This document shows positions 48,878 through 54,855 of a DNA stretch of 54,855 nucleotides, in pieces; position 1 is the stretch's first letter, and each line of letters begins with the position of its first letter. Source of the DNA: a virus. The notes beneath the pieces were generated by a model. It worked only from the letters and a program-made list of their open reading frames with translations. It had not been told where the DNA came from and did not search any database. A program made the translations under genes and the position numbers. The stretch spans positions 1 to 54,855 of the IMG/VR virus record IMGVR_UViG_3300031280_000001, one strand, 5' to 3'.

Positions 48878-49385
48878 TTTTAAACAAATTTATAGAATTG
48901 ACGCCCACTATATCATCACCAATAGATATTGGAAGTACGTCGTTATTAATAAGAAATGTAAGCAGCCCCGGTAAATGTTCTAAGAATATAGTGTACTTAT
49001 CCCTTGGGCGTTCACCGGTCTTACGTAGTATAAGTATCGGAAGCCGTTCTGCTCTAGTACTATCGCGGATTACCTGCTTCCAAATAGTGTAAATATTGGA
49101 ATTTTTGCGTAATTCAAAAGTTATATGTAACTTTGACAAGTCCTTCGTCTCTATCACATATGGGAACGGAGAATCCGGATGAACGCATAGTACATCACCA
49201 CATATATATTTATTCATCATCACGTTTTGCCATCGCTTGCCTCCTGAGGCCGGAATACGAACAAACTCGTATCCAGTCCAGGAGGTAAGTAATTTACAGA
49301 CGTATAGCTCGTTCTTATTCCCCTTCTGTTTCTGGTTAATCGGTTGCACGTAGCCTCCACCAAATAGATCCTCCTTCATTCCCAT
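48816..49385 (-). CDS. Holliday junction resolvase-like PD-(D/E)xK nuclease
   Basis: KGNKNELYVCKLLTSWTGYE (Glu), FVRIPASGGKRW, GDVLCVHPDSP and YVIETKDLSKLH form a PD-(D/E)xK core (E...D...ExK) as in archaeal Hjc-type resolvases. The SGG-K/R-W turn is typical of this group. The C-terminal half is specific. Other recombination genes adjoin it. It overlaps the amidase gene by 62 nt. Confidence 0.82.
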   Translation of the reverse strand: MGMKEDLFGGGYVQPINQKQKGNKNELYVCKLLTSWTGYEFVRIPASGGKRWQNVMMNKYICGDVLCVHPDSPFPYVIETKDLSKLHITFELRKNSNIYTIWKQVIRDSTRAERLPILILRKTGERPRDKYTIFLEHLPGLLTFLINNDVLPISIGDDIVGVNSINLFKNVDYRSFNEYYRLPEGAYSA

Positions 49386-49954
49386 TATCCTACTCTGCTA
49401 TTAGGCAAGGCTTCAAGTCCATCCCAGTATTTAAACATCTGTTCTTCCACAGTCTTCTTGGTAAACCTACCTTTGAATTGGTACCATTTTCTTCTCCATT
49501 TCATATCAATCCAGGTCCTGCGGAACCACTTATCAAACAGACTTTTCTGATACTCTTCTTTGGCTGCCTTAATCTGTTCCTTCTCCAGGTTCAGATAATA
49601 CTCAGCCCTATCCATGAATGCCTCAGGACGTAGTGTAAACCTAGCCCGGGGACGTTTGTTGAATCTTGTGCATAAGGTTGTCCACCGATTATTGTAATAC
49701 GACACTTTGTCCGCAGCCTCTTGGCCATCAGGATCTTCCAACTCAGCCCTTGTTTCAAGCATCCTCTGTACCATACCATCCAACTCATTGAGATACTTCT
49801 TCTTCAATCTCTTCTCTTCCCTGCCCTCTGGACCGTTCGGGGCTGTGTGATTAATACTACCAGGTTTATGCAATTCCTTGATTACGCCGTCCCTTGCTTT
49901 AGTGATGTGATCGTCCAGAATTTCTTCGGGACTTCTTTCGATTGTATTTTCCAT
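49385..49954 (-). CDS. Hypothetical charged helical protein, 189 aa
   Basis: Very Lys/Arg/Glu-rich with many Trp (KWFRRTWIDMKWRRKWYQFK). The first half is a helix (RLKKKYLNELDGMVQRMLET). It overlaps both neighbours by one base, so it is part of the recombination operon. No family is recognised. Confidence 0.6.
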   Translation of the reverse strand: MENTIERSPEEILDDHITKARDGVIKELHKPGSINHTAPNGPEGREEKRLKKKYLNELDGMVQRMLETRAELEDPDGQEAADKVSYYNNRWTTLCTRFNKRPRARFTLRPEAFMDRAEYYLNLEKEQIKAAKEEYQKSLFDKWFRRTWIDMKWRRKWYQFKGRFTKKTVEEQMFKYWDGLEALPNSRVG

Positions 49955-52059
49955 TATGTTTTTATTTTAGTTGCGCCATTCTCATCAGCTATTGCAGTCA
50001 TCGTAGATGAATACAAGCTATCGATATGCGGCGAGTGTGTAATAATATAAATTGATTTGCCTTCTGCAACTTTCATCCTTATAAGGTCAAAGACTGCTGC
50101 TTCACCTTTCTCATCCAGTCCTTCGAATACCTCATCCATGATCAGTATGTTGATATTACTATCAGCACTGACTAAGTCATGCATGGCAAAGATCAGAACA
50201 ATATCTAACCGCTGTTTCTGACCTCCGGAGAACTCTTTATAATCCTTGTTGAATTTCTTTCCAACAGAACATACGGTGGTGAACGGCTTAGAAGCTTTGG
50301 TCAGATCGACACTAAACTCAATGGATACCCCCAGACGAGCTGAATACTGTTTTACGTATTCATTCAGATTATCCAGCATAGCTTTAAAGACAAAGGATGG
50401 AAGACCAGCACTGATAAATCCTTTTTTGGTCCACCATTGGTGCAGATTCATCTCATATTTAATATCCTCTAATGCGTCCACTATACCGGTCAGCTCTTTC
50501 TCTAAGTTCTCAGATATATCAATTAGCTGATCAACAGTCTGCGAAAATTTAGGCGGTTCTTCCTTCTGCGCAATTTCCAAAGATGGTATCATTACTTCAA
50601 TCTGACCCTCCAGTATCTTAATGTTATTCTCATTTTCTTTAACCTTCTCGGTTTTCTTAAAAATTTCATTGGCTTCAGTATCTAAGGTTTCTTCTTTCTT
50701 TGTCCCCTCTGTGAATAGGCGTTTAATCTCCTGGCCATCCTCTTCAGCTTTATCATATTTATCCTTGGCTGTTTTGGCGGCCTTTCCAGCGCTCTCTAAC
50801 TCTTTAATCGTCTCTTCCCGGGTGATCATCAACTCTGCTAAATTAGATAATGGTGGTTCTTCTAGCTTCTTTGCTTCCAATTTGGCATTCACGACTTCCA
50901 TTTGGGGAGTATATTTATCCCGTATTGAATTTGTTACAGCTGTAACATTCTCCAGGGGAAGTTTCTGACCGCAGGCGTAGCATTTATCCTTTACTTCATT
51001 TATCTCCTTAGCTTGCGCATTTAACAACCTTTGCAGCTCCTGCTTCAGAAAAAATACAGCTTCAGCCTTATCAATCCCCCACTTGTCGCCCCGTTTCTTC
51101 TCGATATTGACATTAGTTTCAGCTACTACATCAGCCCGGGAGGCAGTACCTGCTCTCTTTCCGGCTTCTATATGTGCATTGTATGGGGCTTCCAGAGTCT
51201 TCTCCAGGGCATTGTATTGCCGCTCCAATTCATCCATCTCCGTCTTAAGGGCCCTATATGCTATTTCATCCCACTTCGCCACGTCTACGTCAAGCTCCTC
51301 ATTTTCTTGTCTATACATGGTAACATCCCCCCTGACATCAGCGATTTCTTCAGAGATCTTATTACAATTCTCTATTTTCTTTGCACCAAACTCCTCCAAT
51401 ATCCTAACCTGTTCATTAATTTCAGTTTTGATAGTTTCAAGCTGACTGTTAATAGTCTGCTGTTCTCCTTCTGCCTTCAGACATTCGCCAGACAACTCTA
51501 TAAGTTTTGCGCCGGCTTTAGACTTAGCATCATTAATGAATGCTGTCTCGAACAATCTTTCAAATAAGTCTCTTTTATCCTTATTATCAGATTCCACAAG
51601 CTTAGACATTCGCTGTCCAAAAAGAATGGATGACATGAAAGTCTGTGAATCAATACCCAAAAGTTTAACAATCTGCGCCTGGACATCCTTCTTGTGGACA
51701 CCGGCCTGATCCTGGCCTCTGATAGCCAGGGCGTCTCTACCTATTCCTTCTCCTCCTGACCATGCGATAGTTCTAACTATTTTATATTCAGTGCCATCTA
51801 CCTCAATTGTGACTTCTACATAAGTTCCACGGAAAGCTTCAGTGCGAGTATCTTCCCAGGTTGGGATCTTTTCAACTGTGGTATCCTTCAGGTTAGTACC
51901 ATACAAGCACCACACGACGGCTTCAAATAAGGTGGTTTTCCCAGCCCCGTTCTCTCCCTTTACAAGGTTAAGGCCCGGACGGTCCAGATTTACCTCAGTA
52001 CGCTCAGCGAGACTGCGAAACCCTTCTACGACGATGTTTTTTATCTTGATCTCTTTCAT
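49954..52059 (-). CDS. sbcC: SbcC/Rad50-like ATPase
   Basis: 701 residues. The N-terminal Walker A (VKGENGAGKTTLFEAVVWCL) and C-terminal signature FSGGQKQRLDI (near 607) with Walker B NILIMDEVFEGLDEKGE flank long coiled coils. One Rad50 zinc-hook CxxC (KCYACGQKLP) lies near residue 361. It is shorter than bacterial SbcC, as phage gp46-type proteins are. With the SbcD homologue directly upstream it would process DNA ends in recombination-dependent replication. Confidence 0.93.
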   Translation of the reverse strand: MKEIKIKNIVVEGFRSLAERTEVNLDRPGLNLVKGENGAGKTTLFEAVVWCLYGTNLKDTTVEKIPTWEDTRTEAFRGTYVEVTIEVDGTEYKIVRTIAWSGGEGIGRDALAIRGQDQAGVHKKDVQAQIVKLLGIDSQTFMSSILFGQRMSKLVESDNKDKRDLFERLFETAFINDAKSKAGAKLIELSGECLKAEGEQQTINSQLETIKTEINEQVRILEEFGAKKIENCNKISEEIADVRGDVTMYRQENEELDVDVAKWDEIAYRALKTEMDELERQYNALEKTLEAPYNAHIEAGKRAGTASRADVVAETNVNIEKKRGDKWGIDKAEAVFFLKQELQRLLNAQAKEINEVKDKCYACGQKLPLENVTAVTNSIRDKYTPQMEVVNAKLEAKKLEEPPLSNLAELMITREETIKELESAGKAAKTAKDKYDKAEEDGQEIKRLFTEGTKKEETLDTEANEIFKKTEKVKENENNIKILEGQIEVMIPSLEIAQKEEPPKFSQTVDQLIDISENLEKELTGIVDALEDIKYEMNLHQWWTKKGFISAGLPSFVFKAMLDNLNEYVKQYSARLGVSIEFSVDLTKASKPFTTVCSVGKKFNKDYKEFSGGQKQRLDIVLIFAMHDLVSADSNINILIMDEVFEGLDEKGEAAVFDLIRMKVAEGKSIYIITHSPHIDSLYSSTMTAIADENGATKIKT

Positions 52060-53057
52060 TATTCAAAATATTTAGTGGCAACGCCTTGGAGATCCGCCTT
52101 CGGGAATTGTAATGTATCCGAGTTTGCATCTAGGAAATTATCAAGTATTTCCATAGGTCCTACCTTTTGTGTGTTAAACTTAGACGAATCAAACGTCTCC
52201 TTCTTTTTCTTTTGCTTATCCTCTGGATGGTACCAGACAACATATTGCTCCTTCTCCCAGTCGTCCAGCTTATGACCATAAGGCCTGCGAATGTATTGAG
52301 GATTTTTATCGGTAGTATCCCAGAATGCCGGGAGCTCTCCGCCGTCTATATCTAAGATCCAGAGTCCTTTCTTCCCGTCAATATCACTAGCATCTCTGTG
52401 CATAGGAGATCCGACATTAATGAAGTTACTCCACATGGATGGGTGATGTACGTGGCCATTAAGTACCCATTTGAATTGCTTGAACCTGTCGTCTTCCCAA
52501 TTGATATCATCCTGTATGAAATCATTCTCAGGCCAAATCATCTGGTGCATAAGCAGATACATGTTATCCTTCATCTGAACACGATTCACATTCTCTTCCA
52601 ATGTTTTCCAGAAATCATCAACGTCTTCAAAATATGGTACACCAACAACGGTAAATCTAGGGTCATGAGAGTAATGACCCGGATGTAATAATACAAAATT
52701 TAAAAATAATCCGCCATTTGGACATACCTCAAATGCATCCATAACAGATATGCCAGGGATGGAATAGGTGTTCTTAGTAGCGAAATCGTGGTTTCCAGGG
52801 ATTGCGATAAATTCAATATCCGGATATTCCGTAAAACATTTCTGGAATGCTAACAGTAGCGCATTCATTGCAATAACTGAAATATTCGAAAACTGATCAC
52901 CGAGATCGCCGCAAAACCAAATTTGTTTGATATCATTTTTATTGGCGAGCTTAAAGACATATTCAATCATATCTGCGGCCTTTTGAGCCCTGGTCTGATC
53001 TGCATTGAATTGTTTGTAATCGTGGACATGTAAATCCGAAAAAACTATTACTTTCAT
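52059..53057 (-). CDS. sbcD: SbcD/Mre11-like nuclease
   Basis: 332 residues with the Mre11 metal motifs: VFSDLHVHDY, WFCGDLGDQF, IPGNHDFATKN, LLMHQMIWP and LNGHVHHPSMW. The C-terminal 100 residues would bind SbcC. Its stop overlaps the SbcC start by one base, and its start overlaps the glucosaminidase stop by 4 nt. Confidence 0.93.
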   Translation of the reverse strand: MKVIVFSDLHVHDYKQFNADQTRAQKAADMIEYVFKLANKNDIKQIWFCGDLGDQFSNISVIAMNALLLAFQKCFTEYPDIEFIAIPGNHDFATKNTYSIPGISVMDAFEVCPNGGLFLNFVLLHPGHYSHDPRFTVVGVPYFEDVDDFWKTLEENVNRVQMKDNMYLLMHQMIWPENDFIQDDINWEDDRFKQFKWVLNGHVHHPSMWSNFINVGSPMHRDASDIDGKKGLWILDIDGGELPAFWDTTDKNPQYIRRPYGHKLDDWEKEQYVVWYHPEDKQKKKKETFDSSKFNTQKVGPMEILDNFLDANSDTLQFPKADLQGVATKYFE

Positions 53058-53563
53058 GTTGCTGGATTGATTTGTTTTAATGTTTTCGTGTAATTTTTAG
53101 CTGTAGCATAAGGCAGCCCGTTGAGAAACTGATAATACTCTGCTTCTGTAATTGAATGGACCTGGTAGTACTCTTGCCATTTTGCATAATCCATAACCCC
53201 ATCCAGCCAATGTGCATAATGAGCATGTCCATAGATGCTTCCTATCGCTAGAGTATAACGTATGCGTGGCTGCCGCATACCAAACGCATTATTTCCCTCT
53301 GTAAAACTCTTTGAAGTGAACCAGCCTGTTTCCAAAATGGCCTGCCTCATTACAATTTCCGGGTGTTCAACATGCATTTTCAACATCTCAAAAAACAATT
53401 CTGGTGAGAATGGCTCATTCAAGGCTTTCTCCATCATCAACTTTTGTTTGACCCGCCGAATTTGTTCCGTAATTTCACTACACGTTATCTTACGTATTGG
53501 GGCATCGAGATTTGCTGTCATGCATAATAATAGCACAAACATTATATTTCTAATGTATACCAT
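53054..53563 (-). CDS. Secreted glucosaminidase (GH73-like), 169 aa
   Basis: A hydrophobic N-terminus (NIMFVLLLCMTANLDAP) is a probable signal peptide. The domain includes MRQAILETGWFTSKSFTEGN, NAFGMRQPRIRYT and ENLDGVMDYAKW-type spacing (HWLDGVMDYAKWQEYY), matching GH73/FlgJ peptidoglycan hydrolases with Glu in LETGW as catalytic acid. It cuts the glycan backbone and complements the amidase. Confidence 0.8.
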   Translation of the reverse strand: MVYIRNIMFVLLLCMTANLDAPIRKITCSEITEQIRRVKQKLMMEKALNEPFSPELFFEMLKMHVEHPEIVMRQAILETGWFTSKSFTEGNNAFGMRQPRIRYTLAIGSIYGHAHYAHWLDGVMDYAKWQEYYQVHSITEAEYYQFLNGLPYATAKNYTKTLKQINPAT

Positions 53564-53574
53564 TTTAATTTGTT

Positions 53575-54048
53575 TTAAGCTGCATAATCTGTAATTAAAT
53601 TGTTGGTCCGTTCTTTGGGCAGTCTAATCTGCAGGCCGCGCTCAGCATAGTAAGCAACTATCTTCTCTACTGCCTCTGAGAACTCCTTGGTATTCATCTG
53701 GGAAAATCGCTTCCCGGATAAAAATATTACATCCTGATCATCAATAGTCTCTACCCACATTTCATTTCCTATGACCCGTGTGCGAAGAAAGGCATAAACT
53801 GCTTCCTTTGAATGTAGCACCCCTGTTGTCTCCAGTAAGAACTGCATGACATCTATCACGCATATTCCGTGAATCCATCTGTTTTGTGCTAGAGAGCGCT
53901 TCCTGTAGAACTTCTTGAATGTGATCTCAAGTTGAGTTCCCTGCAGGTGTTTCCATAAGCGCTTAGCGCGAGCAGAGTTAGAGATCGTCAAACTTTGTCC
54001 ATCTGACGAGAGCTCTCCAACTACTGTTATTTCCGGGTTACTAGACAT
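53575..54048 (-). CDS. NinB-like recombination protein
   Basis: The 157-residue product has EITFKKFYRKRSLAQNRWIHG, the conserved NinB start (basic-R-S-x-x-Q-N-x-x-x-H), and the C-terminal EFSEAVEKIVAYYAERGLQI. Lambda NinB (Orf) binds SSB and ssDNA and helps load recombinases. It overlaps the upstream gene by 8 nt. Confidence 0.82.
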   Translation of the reverse strand: MSSNPEITVVGELSSDGQSLTISNSARAKRLWKHLQGTQLEITFKKFYRKRSLAQNRWIHGICVIDVMQFLLETTGVLHSKEAVYAFLRTRVIGNEMWVETIDDQDVIFLSGKRFSQMNTKEFSEAVEKIVAYYAERGLQIRLPKERTNNLITDYAA

Positions 54049-54855
54049 CCTGCATATCGTCTGTCATATTGCGCTTAACGCCAGCTCCACGTGAAGGTCT
54101 GGTTGTATTAGCCGCAACGTCTTTCTTGGTTGCTGGTCTAGCTGATGTGCTTGGCCTTGTCGGCGCCGCTGTCGTAGCTTCTGCTGCCGGGGCCTCATCT
54201 TTTGGAGCATCTGCCTCAGGCTCTGCTTTCGGGGTACTAACTCCACCCCTGGTAGGCCTTGATGGCTTCGTCGCCTCAGGCTCCTTTGCATCCTTCTTTA
54301 ATGCTTCTCTTATCTCAGGGAAAAGATAATCATCCTCAGTACGTTCAGCCAATACTTCTCCATACAAATATTCACCCAGGAGTCTGTAGATATAATCATC
54401 AGTAAACATTGATCCCTTACAGATATTCACTATATCTGGGGTACCTTCACCATAATACTTCGCCGGCATGGGCAGATAATCAGCCTTGCTTGCACTGTAA
54501 ACGGTCTTCCGCTTCTCTCCAGTTTTACCAAGAATCAAATTGAATCCTTTATCCTTATCAAACATCAATGATCCACCCCTGGTAGTTGCTTCACGGTTGA
54601 TAGCTTTCATAAGCTGAATCTTACACGTAAAAATTTTACCTTCATCATCCCTAACATACCGACTGATAGCATCGACATTTAATGTGCCCTCTGCATCATC
54701 GTTCCAAATCCCTACAATCTGATCACCTTCTAATTCCCAATCAAAAATAAGTCCTGGAATCCAATATTCAATCTGCTTACGCAGCTTCACATTCCCGTAA
54801 TCATCACGGAGATCTAATAACTTATCCAGCTCAGCATTCTTAGCTGATTTCGCGT
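54041..54855 (-). CDS. Putative ssDNA-binding-type protein, N-terminus beyond window
   Basis: The frame is open to the right edge, so the apparent GTG start at 54790 is internal. The visible 271 residues have an alpha/beta domain (KQIEYWIPGLIFDWELEGDQ ... GKIFTCKIQLMKAINREATT), then a long Ala/Pro/Thr/Lys-rich linker from about residue 175 of the visible part and a short acidic end (MTDDMQDV). An acidic tail on a flexible linker just upstream of NinB recalls single-stranded-DNA-binding proteins, but the family is not recognised. Confidence 0.55.
   Translation of the reverse strand, partial: AKSAKNAELDKLLDLRDDYGNVKLRKQIEYWIPGLIFDWELEGDQIVGIWNDDAEGTLNVDAISRYVRDDEGKIFTCKIQLMKAINREATTRGGSLMFDKDKGFNLILGKTGEKRKTVYSASKADYLPMPAKYYGEGTPDIVNICKGSMFTDDYIYRLLGEYLYGEVLAERTEDDYLFPEIREALKKDAKEPEATKPSRPTRGGVSTPKAEPEADAPKDEAPAAEATTAAPTRPSTSARPATKKDVAANTTRPSRGAGVKRNMTDDMQDV

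Noticed and set aside
50246-51567. Plus-strand ORFs over the sbcC region
   Set aside because: They are antisense to an SbcC homologue with all motifs in frame, and show no motifs themselves.

Overview
The window is part of a tailed phage genome that infects a member of the Bacteroidota. The host assignment rests on promoters of the Bacteroidota type (TTG/TTTG, about 19-20 bp, then TAnnTTTG) in front of several genes, and on mostly Shine-Dalgarno-poor starts. The virion block (large terminase, portal, scaffold-like protein, major capsid protein, ring-like proteins, a 1505-aa nozzle/muzzle-like protein, an IHF/HU-type protein, then ejection-type proteins) has the order and sizes expected of a short-tailed, crAss-like podovirus. 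That placement is an inference from families and order. The standard genetic code fits, with TAG used as stop. No integrase, rRNA or CRISPR array was seen.

Layout. 1-25.2 kb (minus strand): late structural operon, started by a TACCTTTG promoter at 25.24 kb with an array of GTCGGACA repeats directly upstream, and broken internally by terminators after the capsid gene and before the nozzle gene. 25.2-25.6 kb: divergent control region. 25.6-35.3 kb (plus): calcineurin-like phosphoesterase, two HNH endonucleases flanking a probable circularly permuted tmRNA, many small accessory genes, a RyR-domain protein, a lipoprotein, a HAD phosphatase, a holin-like protein in its own transcription unit, and a membrane-anchored legumain/caspase-like (clan CD) protease. 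35.3-38.05 kb (minus): a tRNA operon (His, initiator-like Met, Glu-like, one odd tRNA, Met, Gln, Ile) interleaved with small genes and a sulfotransferase-like gene. 38.05-39.8 kb: gene-free, rich in repeats and inverted repeats. 39.8-45.5 kb (plus): about 15 small genes, a RadC/JAB protein among them, separated by ten tRNA-like minihelices. 45.5 kb to the right edge (minus): recombination, replication and lysis operon (NinB, SbcD/SbcC, Holliday-type resolvase, RNase H, RecD/Dda-like helicase, glucosaminidase, amidase, spanin-like protein).

The most unusual feature is the array at 40.75-44.13 kb. Each element has a closed helix of about 12 bp (acceptor-like part plus T stem), a 7-nt T loop of the TTCGANT type, a conserved TATGGTA bulge resembling the D-loop G18G19 segment, and a 3' ACGA/ACAA end. 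There is no anticodon arm. Stems change sequence between copies but keep pairing. Elements sit between nearly all the ORFs, and several ORFs use as stop codon a TAG or TAA whose last base is the first base of the element. On the minus arm the same coupling is seen with real tRNAs: the sulfotransferase-like gene ends at the T8-A9-G10 of tRNA-Met, and a 53-aa ORF starts 3 nt after a tRNA discriminator base. The simplest reading is tRNA punctuation of polycistronic phage mRNA, in some cases leaving messages without an intact stop codon. A phage tmRNA would be useful in that setting. A gene-cassette reading is also possible. Both are hypotheses.
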